A stretch of DNA of 64,000 nucleotides from assembly GCA_954871525.1 (NCBI GenBank), contig OX940861.1:34733201-34797200 (forward strand), written 5' to 3'. The notes below the pieces were generated by a model that saw nothing but the letters and a program-made list of their open reading frames with translations, was not told the origin of the DNA and searched no databases. Positions 44,866-56,549 of this stretch are shown here, in pieces (position 1 is the stretch's first letter; each line of letters begins with the position of its first letter). The position numbers and the translations under genes were made by a program. The stretch is from Parietaria judaica (Eukaryota; Streptophyta; Magnoliopsida; Rosales; Urticaceae).

Positions 44866-47800
44866 CTAAAAACCCTTTCTATTGTAAATGTATGATCTTG
44901 AAAATTGCATGTAAATGGCAAACCATAGAGCACTCAGACCAGCAAGAACCCAATAGAAGCAATCAAGACGAGCCTTATTCAAGTTGTTCGGAAACCAACT
45001 ATCTCCACTGCTCGTTCTCTTAATGATCCATATGAGAAAGCTGCTCAAGAAGCTCCCAACACCTAATATGCTTAGCTTAATTGCGATTCCGATGCTTCTC
45101 AGTTCCACCGGGACTTGGTCGTAGAAGAACTCCTGCATACCAACAGTGGTGAAGGTATCCGCAATTCCAAATAGTATATTCTGCGGCGCTATCCACCAGA
45201 TGCTCATTGGAATGGTCGCTCCAGGCTCATCAACTAGACCGTACTGTCTAGCGATTTCGAGCCACTTAATCTCTACCAGAGCGGCGATTACCATAACAAT
45301 CACTAAGATGAAAATTCCGGTTCCTATTCTCTGCAGCATTGTGATCCCAGACTGTTTTCCGGTGAAGGATCTGGCAGTTGGGACCAAAAAGCGGTCGTAA
45401 ATGGGAAGCGAGACAAGGGTAGCTAGGGTATAAATGCATTGAAATGACGCAGCTGGTATCTCGAAGTCTGAGAAGACGATTCTATCCATGGTGGACACTT
45501 GTTTTGTGAAGAAATTTCCGAGCTGCGCATATACGATGCCGAAAATCAAGCACGACGTCCAAATAGGGAGAAGCCTAAGAATTGCCTTCGCCTCCTCGAC
45601 TTCTGATGCACTTGAAAAGCAACCTCCTTCCGCGTCATTCGGTGATTTTAAGGCTCTATTCAGGAATCTGAAAAATGTTTAGAAACTTGAGTTAAATAGT
45701 GGTGTTATTTATGTGAAGTATTGTGAGGTTCTTCAAGCTTGTTTAGTCATTTTATCTTTGGCATATGATTTTTTATATTTACTCGTTTAAGAAGGTCGCT
45801 CTTTTGGCTCTCTTATCTAGAGCTTGACCTGCATATTATATTAGACCGGTAGGTTTGAGTTTAATAAGCACTAACATCATGTTTAACATGTTCATTTTTA
45901 AAACCAACTGGCAATGATGAGAACAACACATGACCAGATAAACTTATTAAGTCCATTACTTTTTCGATGGAAATGTATTGATTTATATTTTTTTTAGCGA
46001 GAAAATATTTCCAGTCGTGGGCATAAGGCTGAGTAGCTAGCTTACTTGAATTGCTGAGAAAAGAGTTGATCAGATTTAATGTTAGCATAGGCTGATGATG
46101 GATCAGCTCGCCGATTTTTGGATGCTGCAACAAACACTCTTCCTATTCTTATAAACGGGCTCCTATCTTTCCCTATAACGCTAAATCTGTAAGTCTGTGT
46201 TCCGAGCAAGAAAACGACAAACCCGATAACCATTGCAAGGCAAGGAAGTCCGAATCCAAGACCCCAGCTGAAATTTTCCTGAATGTAACTTACAACCAAG
46301 GTGGTCACCAAAACACTAGCGCTCACCGCAAAATGCCACCAATTGAAGAATGAGCCCCGAGCTTTCTTTTCCTCTTGGTCGTCTCCGTCGAACTGATCGG
46401 CCCCAAAAGCCTGGACGCACGGCTTGTGGCCGCTTTGCGCCACCGCCACTAGATATAGCGAGAAAAAGAACAACATGACTTGGAATAACGAAGGAGAGCA
46501 AGGCATGGTGCCATTTCTTTGGCAGTAGGAACCACGTAGAGAAGGATAAAAGACTGAAATGGTCAATAAACCTAGTCCCTGATGTTGAACAATAGGGGTG
46601 AAAATTTTGTCACCGTTTATCGGTATCGTCTCGGTATCGGTATCGATCTCGGATCGGTTTAAAAAAAAAACCGATAAATTTAGTTTAAAACCGAGAACCG
46701 ATACTTATCGGTATCGGAAACCGATACCGATACCGAGAAACGATACTGATACCAAATTTCTCGAATATCGGTATCGGTTTCGGTTTTGAACTACATGTCG
46801 TGTTTTATTATACTACATGTCGTTTTTTTTATAATATAACAGATTTTATATTACAATGCAAATAGGTTTGTAACATTGAATATAATATATATGTAATAAT
46901 TATGCTTTTATATTTGTTAAATGAAAGTTTCTTTTAATTGTTTATTGTAGAAGAAAACTTTGAAGTTCCCGTTTCAACTTCCGTCCCCTCCGCTCTTACC
47001 GGTGGTATTAGTAACATGGCCAAGAAAAAAAACGAGGCGAAATCAAAGAAAAAAGAGAAGGCGAAACCAAAATCAAAGAAAAATAAATGACATGTTTTAA
47101 TTATGTTTGATGTTTTTATGTATTAGACATGTATTTTTATATTTCGGACATGGTATTTTGTATTATTTTTGGATTTTTCCCCGGGTTATTTATGTCTCGG
47201 TTTATTTATCGGTTTTCGTTTATGTCTCGGTTTATTTATCGGTTTTCGTTTATGTCTCGGTTTATGTCTCGGTTTATTTATCGGTTTTCGTTTATTTTTT
47301 CTCGGTCTCGGTCTCGGTATCGGTTTGATAAAAAACCAATAAATTTTAGAACCGATACCAATACCAATACCAAAAAAAAAAAATCTCGATTATTCAATAC
47401 CAATACCAAAAAATACTAATTTACCGATTATCGGTACCGGTTTCACCCCTATTGAACAAGCCAAAATTATAATAATAGCTAGCAAAAATTCACGTTTCTG
47501 AATTGATATTACTACAATGTTTGTAAGTAGTCAATTTGAATAATTTAAAAGCACTTCGATTTAATTACCTTCACAAAATTCTACTTTAGTTTTAATTTGT
47601 TATTATTTATTTTAATAATCTGAGTCTCTCTTCTATTAATTAGCGTTTAAAAAAATGGATGGAGCTGCTATATACTAAATTTGGTTACTTTTCCCAAGAC
47701 AAAAATAATATAGGTATTAGCTGGCATAATTGAGTATTTTAGATACTTTTTCCGCTAATATCCTTTTTATACTCGGTTACACGGTGACTCGGTGAGCTGT

Positions 47801-50209
47801 TCAAAATACAAAACTCTTATAAATTAATAATCTCTCTATTTATCTCCTGTCCCGACTTAAAACCAATGTAAAAGATCATATGTTTTTAAATAAATAAAAA
47901 ACATTATTAATATATCGTCCCATCAATACCATAAATTAATAATTCTTGGAAATTGCACGTATAACTAAAAAGTTTAGGAATATACAATTCCATAGTAGTT
48001 TCTTTTTTCTTACAACTTAAATTTAGTTAGAGGTTCATCTCTACAAAAAAATTATATCGCTTCAATGTATATATATATATATATATTATATGCTATCACC
48101 ATTATGTACATGATATGGGTTTAGTACGAGTATATCTAATATATTTAATTTTAAAGAAATAAGTGAGCAAACGGATAAGAATACAAGGAGTTGTATTTTA
48201 TAATTAACAAACAATTAATATAAGTATAAGGTTCATTGTTTCTTAGTTATAAATATATATATTATTGAATTCATATAATTATATTTAGTTTTTCTGGAGC
48301 TGTGACTTTTTCAATTTATAAAATATTAATTTATAAATAAAATAAAACCTCTCTAAATTAATAAAAAAATCTATAATCTCGTGAAATCAATTTATAAAGG
48401 TTTTTAGTATAAAAAAAATCGGGATTAATGATGAGGTATAACTCCTTATATAACACTAGTTATTTATAAAGACTATATTATATATATGTAAATATTTTAG
48501 CTAGTTCACCTTGTATAATATAGTTAAAAGATATTTTTGGTAAGGGTAAACTCCAGCTAATGTACCCAAAGTTTGCGTTTTTTAAAATTTTGTACCCATT
48601 GTTTTATTTTGCGGGCTAAAATACCCAATGTTACTTCTGTTAAAAATTTACGTCAGCTCCGTTATTTATTGTCAAATTCGCCACACAAGCTGCCACGTAG
48701 GGTGCCACCTCGTGCCTTGAATTTGCCACGTCAACCAGAACTAAATAACAAATAACATTTAAATAAAATAAATTTTCTATGGATGGGATTTAATCTTCCC
48801 AAATCCTGCGACTGAGATTTAACATTTTAAACAATTAAATAAAATAAGAAAATAAACCCTTGATTAATCGAAGAAGCTTCTCCTGTCATTCTCACATTGT
48901 CGACAAAATAGAAACCCTAGAACCAGACGGCGGCGGTTTTTGACGATAATGCTAAGGTTGACGGCGGCGATGGACAATGATGGCGACGCTGATCCGCCTC
49001 CACCTTGAAGAGACCCAGGAATCGACCCCAATATGCCTGACTACGGTAGTATTTCTTCTTCGTCTTCTTCTTCGCTCTCATAGAACCCCGCGGGAATAAT
49101 TTTTTCTGCATCTGAGTTTGGGTTTGGCACTTTGGCTTTTGGCTCTAAGAAAGCCTTGCCATAAAAAAAATAACAGTGCGAGAAAGAGAGAATAGAAGGA
49201 TGATGAAGAAGAAGAAAGAAGAAGAATAAGAAAGAAGTTGGATTTTAGGGTTTTGTTTTGGTTTGATCAGCAGCTACACGATTGAACAAATCCACCCCAT
49301 TATTTATTATAATTTTTTTATTTATTATAAAGGTTTTATTTGTGTTTTGCTTTGTTATTTAGTTCTGGGTGACGTGGCAAATTCAAGGCATGACGTGGCA
49401 GCCTACGTGGCAGCTTGTGTGGCGAATTTAACGATAAAAAACGGAGCTAACGTAAATTTCTAACAGAAGTAACATTGGGTATTTTAGCCCGCAAAATAAA
49501 ACATTGGGTACAAAATTTAAAAAAATACAAACTTTGGGTACATTAGCCGGAGTTTACCTTTTGGTAATTCAAGAAAGTTATAGTACTGTTATGGCTTTAT
49601 AACATTGGGTACGAAGGATGGTTTAACAAACTGGCCAATATGATAGATACATGTATACCAAAACGTAGAGCAGAGAAGCTAGGGTGACGGTACGGTAGCG
49701 GCCGAGGAAAGAGTCAGCCAAGAAGGCGGCCAGAAGAGGCAGAACTGTAGCGGTGCCACTCCACGTGTTGACATTGACCGCCGCATCCGCCGTTGACTGC
49801 CCCAACGGTCCCGTCAGATACATAATCAGATTGGCGCTTATCCCGAAGAACGCGAACCTCTCAGCAATCTCCACACCTTCATCGTATATTGCCAAATCAT
49901 CAACTAGCTCAGTTGTTAAGTATTTATACTTTAATTCTCGTGACACAAAGTTTGAGCCCTCCACACAAAAAAATATTATAATAACTTAAAAACGCTCACC
50001 TCTTCAAAAAAGAAATAATCAATAATTTCAAAACCCATTCGATGATAGTCGATAAAACGGCACATAAATATTATATTTATACCGATGATATAGCTTGCCG
50101 ATCTCCATCGACCAGAGCTCCCACGCAAAGCTCGCTGGCCCAAATAGTCGACAGTGCCATCGGTGGTGGTGTTTTCGAGCAGCGAAGTTTCGACGTCAGA
50201 GATGGCCAT
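44866..50209 (-). CDS. NPF5-type (NRT1/PTR family) transporter copy B, four exons, intact
   Basis: Exons on the minus strand: 50209-50083, 49876-49659, 46578-46046, 45667-44866. The joined frame is 1680 nt, 559 aa, no stop, GT-AG introns in standard NPF positions. Start MAISDVETSLLENTTTDGTV; TM1 carries EIAERFAFFGIS (ExxER motif), then LTGPLGQSTADAA, the loop HKPCVQAFGADQFD, FFNWWHF, IQENFSWGLGFG, and in the C-terminal half FARSFT-like TARSFTGKQSGITMLQRIGT, EFFYDQVP and a final YIYNRKGF. It resembles the Arabidopsis NPF5.10 clade, proton-coupled carriers of nitrate or other small solutes, with tonoplast members known; the substrate cannot be deduced. Intron 2 (about 3.1 kb) holds a hAT element ending 15 bp before exon 3 and a MULE. 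Another MULE starts about 160 bp upstream of the ATG, so expression and splicing may be altered. Confidence 0.9.
46593..47451. mobile_element. hAT-type MITE at the intron 2 acceptor of NPF copy B
   Basis: Ends TAGGGGTGAAA and TTTCACCCCTA, flanked by an exact 8-bp duplication TTGAACAA (46585-46592, 47452-47459). The interior is dominated by CGGTATCGGTAT words in opposite orientations, plus a 30-bp tandem repeat (GTTTATTTATCGGTTTTC, then GTTTATGTCTCG) at about 47189-47300. The proximal end lies 15 bp from the first base of exon 3. Confidence 0.93.
47460..48534 (-). other. Remainder of NPF copy B intron 2, AT-rich
   Basis: Contains a lone MULE-like end (TTTTTCCGCTAATATCC at about 47747-47763) and a (TA)n run at about 48068-48085. 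No coding sequence. Confidence 0.5.
48544..49558. mobile_element. 1.0-kb non-autonomous MULE in NPF copy B intron 2
   Basis: Left end GGGTAAACTCCAGC, right end GCCGGAGTTTACC, with inverted repeats of about 220 bp containing GCCACGT words. An exact 9-bp duplication TTTTGGTAA lies at 48535-48543 and 49559-49567; the right terminus lacks one C. The interior carries an exon-like segment (48970-49045) homologous to the one in the MULE at 18883-20173, although the terminal sequences of the two elements differ. Confidence 0.9.
48970..49045 (+). pseudogene. Exon-like segment inside the MULE, with a stop
   Basis: From the ATG at 48970: MDNDGDADPPPP, TGA, RDPGIDPNMPDYG, then G|GTAGTA. The TGA stands where the homologous segment at 19231-19318 has a Trp codon (TGG). 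Pyrimidine- and CCCTAG-containing sequence precedes it, as in the other copy. Protein family unknown to me. Confidence 0.4.
49905..49975 (+). mobile_element. Possible SINE fragment in NPF copy B intron 1
   Basis: A tRNA A box-like TAGCTCAGTTGTTAAG (49911-49926) is followed at SINE-like distance by AGTTTGAGCCCT and an A-rich tail. No clear target duplication. Tentative. Confidence 0.35.
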
Positions 50210-50372
50210 CGACGGCAGAGCTCCACCACAGCCAAAGCAAAAAATAAAATAAAAACTTAATGTATATCCTCGGCTCTACTAGGGTTTTATTAACTAAGTT
50301 TAGGTGGGCATTATATATAATAAATATATGCAATTCTTGATAGAGAGCTTCTATTCTATACTATAAAATAAA

Positions 50373-51360
50373 GGGATAATTACGGCAAATATACCCAACC
50401 TTTGGTCAAACTTCCTCCCGTGTACTTAACCTTTAAAATTGGCGGCAAAAGTACCCAACCAGCGTTGACTGTGTCTTTGGCTAAAAAACGTTAACTTTTG
50501 CCGTTAGCATAGTACACATGTCCGTTGCAATGACATATTTTTTCAAGGGATAATTACGGCAAATATACCCAACCTTTGGTCAAACTTCCTCCCGTGTACC
50601 CAACCTTTAAAATTGGCGGCAAAAGTACCCAACCAGCGTTGACCGTGTCTTTGGCTAAAAAATGTTAACTTTTGCCGTTAGCATAGTACACGTGTCCGTT
50701 GCAATGACATATTTTTTCAATGCTGTTTAATATGTATGAAATTTGATTAGTTCATGTGTGTGTTTTGGTAGATTATTTGCTGATTAATTTGTTGATTAAT
50801 CTGATAGATAGATTAATTCAGTTAGTTTAACCATTAATTCAGTTAAAAATGATAGTAATAAATTTCGGGTGGCTTATGTGGCATGTACACGTGTACTATG
50901 CTAACGGCAAAAGTTAACGTTTTTTAGCCAAAGTCACAGTCAACGCTGGTTGGGTACTTTTGCCGCCAATTTTAAAGGTTGGGTATACGGGAGGAAGTTT
51001 GAACAAAGGTTGGGTATATTTGCCGTAATTATCCCTTTTTTCAATGTTGTTTAATATGTATGAAATTTGATTAGTTCATGTGTGTGTTTTGGTAGATTAT
51101 CTGCTGATTAATTTGTTGATTAATCTGATAGATAGATTAATTCAGTTAGTTTAACCATTAATTCAGTTAAAAATGATAGTAATAAATTTCGGGTGGCTTA
51201 TGTGGCATGTACACGTGTACTATGCTAACGGAAAAAGTTAACGTTTTTTTAGCCAAAGTAATAGTCAACGCTAGTTGGGTACTTTTGCCGCCAATTTTAA
51301 AGGTTGGATATACGGGAGGAAGTTTGACCAAAAGTTGGGTATATTTGCCGTAATTTTCCC
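50373..51360. mobile_element. MULE with both ends internally duplicated, in the NPF copy B promoter
   Basis: Outer ends GGGATAATTACGGC and the near-inverse GCCGTAATTTTCCC, flanked by an exact 9-bp duplication TAAAATAAA (50364-50372, 51361-51369). The left about 174 bp are present twice in tandem (starts 50373 and 50547), and the right about 325 bp are also present twice (ends 51035 and 51360). A simple element would be 50547-51035; the full one looks like it grew by tandem duplication of each end. No coding sequence. It sits about 160 bp upstream of the copy B start codon. Confidence 0.93.
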
Positions 51361-51369
51361 TAAAATAAA

Positions 51370-51960
51370 TTTTGTGTGAAGCGCATGATTGTTAGAAAAA
51401 TAAAGAAATGTAAAAAAGAATATATATTTTGTGTGAGTGCATAATCTGACTTTTGATGGATCAAAATATTAAGTTGAGGAGTGTGGATCACGCAAGATAT
51501 ATTGCAATATATTTTTGAAAATGAAATGTCTAATTTGTTTTTATTTAAGAGACACGAATGATTATATTTTTTTAAGAAGATAATAAAAATGTGGATATAA
51601 GAATAAACATTTACTTAATTAGTTATTAAGGGTAATCATCTTAATTCGTTTTACTCTAAATGTTTTAGTAAAATATATGTCCATATATCTTTATATTAAT
51701 ATGTTCTATTTATATATATTTTTTAAAATACATAATGTTTGTCTAATTTTCTCGTTCATATAATTAATAATCAATGTTCAAGAAATTTGAAATGCAAGTG
51801 TATAAAAATTACTAAGTTAGAGTTTCATTAAACTTTCGAAATAGAGGTTGTTTTATTTATTTATTTTTGTTAAAAAAAAACTCAGAGTCACTATATCGTC
51901 GCTCTTATCCTAATACATATATTAAATTTATTTTCTTTTATCATGCGTGATTTTTCCATC
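51370..51960. other. AT-rich interval, no feature recognised
   Basis: Long A/T runs only. No coding signal or repeat structure stands out. Confidence 0.45.
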
Positions 51961-52665
51961 ATTTAAAATATGGACCCTCAAAGAAAAATCAAGGCCCGTT
52001 GATTAAGTCAACCCCCTACGACCCAAACGAGGCCCAAAAGCCCGATTCAAAGCCCACTGGGCAAGGCCCGGTAAGCCCGGCCCCAAATACGAAGATTCCA
52101 AGACACCTCCGACGACATTCGTCTCGATTTACAAATCGAATGAAGATATCTTCAATGAGGTTAAAAACCTTCAATTTATGAAGTAACACAAAGAAAACGA
52201 GCTCATCAGGGCATTAAATACGTTTCCGAGACGAAATAGGTCCCGACGTACAAGTTCACGCGCTTAGGATGAGAACCGGCCGAACTCCCTATCTCCTAGG
52301 ATTTGTTGCCATTTTATGACATTAAATGTTAAATGGACTAAATACTAATTTAATTTGTAAATGGGCTCAATCCATGAATAAAGCCCATCTATTTTCTATA
52401 AATAAGGCTCTGACCTCCATTATTTCACACACACAACTCAAGGAGAGAGAGAATTCAAAATTCTTCCCTCCCCTCCTCTCGGGGTTCGTCGGTTTTCCCA
52501 GCTCGTCGAGACTTGACCTTTCCTTAGTCAGGAGCTCGACCTCGCAGCTTGACAGGAAATCTTCCTTCCCTAGTCGGGATTTTGACTTCTCTGCTCGCTA
52601 GGGACGCGTCTACCCCTTCGCCAAAGGAACTCAACGCAAGCCGCTTGCCATGGCCACTAGCAAAT

Positions 52666-54309
52666 TGATGGAGAGCATATCACATTCATATATTAAGTGA
52701 TATTGATTCATGCATGATTTGAATTTATTTGCCTTTTAATTGTTCCATATTCTGTCTATGATAAATTTAGGTAGTTTTTATTTGTTTCCTTACGATTGAA
52801 TAACGCCATAAATGTCGGCTATTACTTCCCAAGTAATAGGCAATTAGTTCCCTAGGCAATTAGTTTAAATGCAAATTGCAACTTTCTTTGCTATATATTG
52901 TAAAATCCTTGTACGTGAAGAATCAGTTTTGAGTATGAATAAAAATATCGACCTTTTGGTTAAGAGTGTTTTTTCGTTTTTCCTATAATCCGAGTCTACA
53001 TCAGTTGGTATCAGAGCCATTCGATCTTGCGCGATGGCGCCGAAGAGACGATTCGCTCGCGATGCATCTTCAGAGAAGGTGAATAGACGTAACGAATACG
53101 CTGGATTACGTATACAATTGTAGGCCCTAAAATGCTCCGTCCAAGTGCTTCTTCAACAGCGACCCGAAGCACGGTGGGCCCCTCTTGATGAATCCGACAC
53201 CAAAGACGACCACGATAACATTTTTGCCGGGAATTTCGGTAGACACGTCCACGCGATGCACTCGCACGACGAAGCTCTAGAAAATAGGCGTTTGGAGTCG
53301 GCGTTTCAGGTGACTATCCCGGACCACGATGAGACGACGTACGAAGATTTGGAGCACGGAGAGCGCGTGTACGATGAGTCGGAGTACGGCGAGACGGAGT
53401 ACGGTGAGGCCGTGTACGATGAATCGGAGTACAACGACATGGAGTACGAGGAGCCCGTATACGACGAGTCGGAATACAGTGAGGCCGTGTACGATGAGTC
53501 GGAGTATGGTGAGGCGGAATACGGCGAGACCGAGTATGGCGAGGCGAAATACTGCAAGGCCTTGTACGAGAAATTGGAGTACGGTGAAGTTGCCGTACCG
53601 AGTGAGTCCATTGGCGTTAAGGTCACTATGACCGTGACAACATCGCCAAACCAGGAGAAAAAAAATGCGGAGGCGATTTGAGTGTCAATCTACGAACGCC
53701 GATCCAGTACAAAATCTATAGTACGGGTGCAGAAACGATGCACAAACGGAGGCTAAATTGCTTTGTACGACGACACAAGGAGAAATGGCACAAGCGCGGC
53801 GGACGAAAGTGCAAGCATGTCGACGTAAAGCGGTGGCATCAGCAATGCAGGTCTATTGTAGTCTTTTTACGGCTACGACTTTGGCACCGACATAAGCGCA
53901 ACGATGGAAGCGGAGATACGGCACGGCAAAATTCGAGGACGAATTTTCTCCGAGACGGGGAGAATGATGCAGAGCATATCACGTTCATATATTAAGTGAT
54001 ATTGATTCATGCATGATTTAAATTTATTTGCCTTTTATTTGTTCCATCCTCTGTTTAGGATAAATTTAGGTAGTTTTTATTTGTTTCCTTACGATTGAAT
54101 AACGCCATAAAAGTAGGCTATTACTTCCCAAGTAATAGGCAATTAGTTCCCAAGCTTTAGGCAATTAGTTTAAATGTAAATTGCAACTTTCTTTGCTATA
54201 TATTGTAAAATCCTTGTACGTGAAGAATCAGTTTTGAGTATGAATAAAAATATCAACCTTTTGGTTAAGAGTGTTTTTTCTGTTTTTCCTATAATCCGAG
54301 TCTACATCA
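52666..54309 (+). mobile_element. Small non-autonomous LTR retrotransposon with acidic repeat ORF
   Basis: LTRs 52666-53003 (338 bp) and 53965-54309 (345 bp) start TGATG and end ACATCA, flanked by an exact 5-bp duplication CAAAT (52661-52665, 54310-54314). A primer site TTGGTATCAGAGC follows at 53005-53017, and a purine tract GAGACGGGGAGAA precedes the 3' LTR. The internal region is only 961 bp and encodes no protease, reverse transcriptase or integrase. It carries one repetitive reading frame (53145-53681). It must depend on another element's enzymes. Confidence 0.93.
53145..53681 (+). CDS. Acidic Tyr/Glu-rich tandem-repeat protein of the small LTR element
   Basis: 178 codons. The first 65 residues are mixed (MLLQQRPEARWAPLDESDTK), then about residues 66-150 consist of 5- and 10-residue repeats of the type ESEYGE-VYD (YDESEYGETEYGEAVYDESE). 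That gives one Tyr and two or three acidic residues in every five; the end is VTMTVTTSPNQEKKNAEAI. There is no gag, knuckle or enzyme motif. The following sequence up to the 3' LTR has a weak resemblance to the C-terminal tail of Gypsy polyproteins (RQNSRTNFLRDGENDAE, other frame). The start is the first ATG after the primer site. Length of the repeats makes translation by chance plausible; expression is unproven. Confidence 0.5.
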   Translation: MLLQQRPEARWAPLDESDTKDDHDNIFAGNFGRHVHAMHSHDEALENRRLESAFQVTIPDHDETTYEDLEHGERVYDESEYGETEYGEAVYDESEYNDMEYEEPVYDESEYSEAVYDESEYGEAEYGETEYGEAKYCKALYEKLEYGEVAVPSESIGVKVTMTVTTSPNQEKKNAEAI

Positions 54310-54640
54310 CAAATCCACCAACTAATCTTGAACTACGTGATGACCTATTCCCACCTGGGTACGTAGGCAGCGTTGTTATAGTGACACGGTCTGGCATCAT
54401 ATTTTCTTTTTTGCAGGAACCCCTCGCCTAAAGGAGCACGCCGACCTGGATCCCCTCGCCAAGAGAACTTTGCCGATTCGGATCGCTTCGCCAAGGACGA
54501 CGACTTAGCTCAAGCCAAGTCAAACGAAGAAGGAATTAATTTCAAGACCTAGTCAACACCGTTGACTCAACCTTTTGACCAGCCACGAGACCACCGGGGC
54601 TCGAACCGTGGGCCGGGTTCGACGTTGATCCATTTTCGTG

Positions 54641-54839
54641 CCTTAATATTGTTTATGATGGAAACATACCTTATTTACAAGAAAAGACATGAGATTAACA
54701 GCATATGCTAATATAATATATCATCAAATGAAATTATCAAACTTATTTAAAGATAAAATTATTACACCAATAAAGCACAAGAGCAATTTTCATGAAACTT
54801 ATGCATTATATGCTATGAAATATTTATTTACCATGAAAC
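54641..54839. other. Gap before NPF copy C
   Basis: AT-rich sequence, nothing recognised. Confidence 0.4.
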
Positions 54840-56549
54840 CTAAATCATCCTTGAATTTATTAACTCTTTATTATAAATGTACGATCTTGTAAAATGCAAG
54901 TAGCTCCCAAACCCTAGAGCACATAAATTCTAATCCAGCGAGCAGCCAATAAAAGAAATCAAGACGACCTCTGTTCAAGTTGTTCGGAAACCAGGTCTTC
55001 GGTGGTTGTTCGCTCGATGATCAATACGAGAAAGCTACTCAAGTAGCTCCCTACTCCAGTTTTTCTCAAGTAAAGTGCGATTCCAATGCATCTAAGCTCT
55101 GTCGGAACTTGATCGTAAAAGAATTCTTGAATACCAACCGTAGTGAAGACATACGTGACTCCAAACAAGATAAACTGCGGCGCCATCCACCATATGCTCA
55201 TCGGAATAGTCGTGTTCGGCTCGTTGACCAAGCCGTGTTCTTTGGCGGTTTTGAGCCGCTTAATCTCAACAAGAGCAGCCGTTATCATAAGAGTCGTCAT
55301 GGAGATGAATATCCCAGTTCCTATTCTCTGCAGCATTGTGATCCCTGATGGTTTTCCGGTGAAAGGTCTCGCGAATGGGACCAAAACACGGTCATAGAAG
55401 GAAAGAAAGGCGAGGACAGTAATAATGGAAATGCAGTGGATATATGCAGCTGGTATTTTTAAGTCTGAGAAGATGACTCTATCCATAGTGGATGCTTGCT
55501 TTGTGAAGAAAGTTGTGAGCTGCGCGAAGACAACTCCGTACGCTAAGCATGACGCCTAAATCGGAAAAAGCCTAAGGACCGCCTTTGCCTCGTCTACCTC
55601 GGCCACACTGCAACCCATGCCTTCTTCTTCCACGTCATTTGGTGCTGTCATCGCTATGGCTTTGTTGAGGAATCTGAAATTTTAGTAGCATCTCATCGTA
55701 TTCTTTCTTATTATAACTTCTGAAATGAAAATATACCACTTGAATACAACTCCACATACTCATGAATTATAATGACACAATACTCATAAATGACATCGTA
55801 CTCAAACATAAGTAGAAATCTATCAACACTTAACGAGACTCGGAAAAATATGAATGTGTAAAGACTTCGAATATGAAAGCCACTGCTGATGACTTGAACT
55901 CAAACACATTGATCAACCTGTAACGATGACTTAAATCTGAATTCATTTCACTTTTTCATTATATCTACAAATTATTTTTTGATTAAACCTTTTACCAACA
56001 AATTAACTTATACACATAGTTAAGGAAGAGCTACTTACTTAAATTGATGAAAACGTTCGTTGAGCTCTTAGCTTTGCTTCTGTCGGCTGGAAGAACCGGC
56101 AAATCGAGTATGGAATTAGAGCTCGGGACTTGGGCGCGACAAGAGCTCATTAGATTCTATATTAATTGATGGATTTTGTGCCGATTCTTGAATGCCGCCA
56201 CGAACACTCTGCTTATTCTTGTGATCGGTTCTTCTCCATTTTGTGCAACATTATACCTATAAGTTTTAGTTCCGAGCAAGAAACCCACAAACCCAATCAC
56301 CATTGCAATGCAAGGAACTCCGAACCCGAGACCCCAACTAAAGTTTTCTTGAATATAGCTTACTACCAATGTGGAAGTAAAGAGACTAGAGCACACACCG
56401 ATGTTCCACCAATTGAAGAACGAGCTCTTTGATTTGCACTCCTCTGGATCGTCACTGTCAAACTGATCAGCACCAAAGGCCTGCGTGCTTGGCTTGTGGC
56501 CGCCTTGTGCCACCACAACTAGATATAACGAGAAGAAGAACAACCCGAC

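Larger units (their letters stand above)
51970..54640 (+). mobile_element. Probable Gypsy-type LTR relic hosting the small LTR element
   Basis: The sequence on both sides of the 52666-54309 insertion reads as one unit. TATA-like CTATAAATAAGG (52398-52409), CTCAAGGAGAGAGAG and GCTCGTCGAGACTTGACC-type words lie on the left; CCTGGGTACGTAGGCAGC (54354-54371) and CCCTCGCC-AA words on the right. The TACGTAGGCAGC box is common in plant Ty3/Gypsy LTRs. Outer edges and target duplications could not be fixed. Confidence 0.5.

Noticed and set aside
46598..47419. Arg/Tyr/Ser-rich open frames
   Set aside because: Products of CGGTATCGGTAT-type repeats inside a hAT MITE.
53306..53626. Ser/Tyr-rich frame on the opposite strand of the acidic repeat ORF
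   Set aside because: Mirror of the same repeat; the plus-strand frame has the proper position after the primer site.
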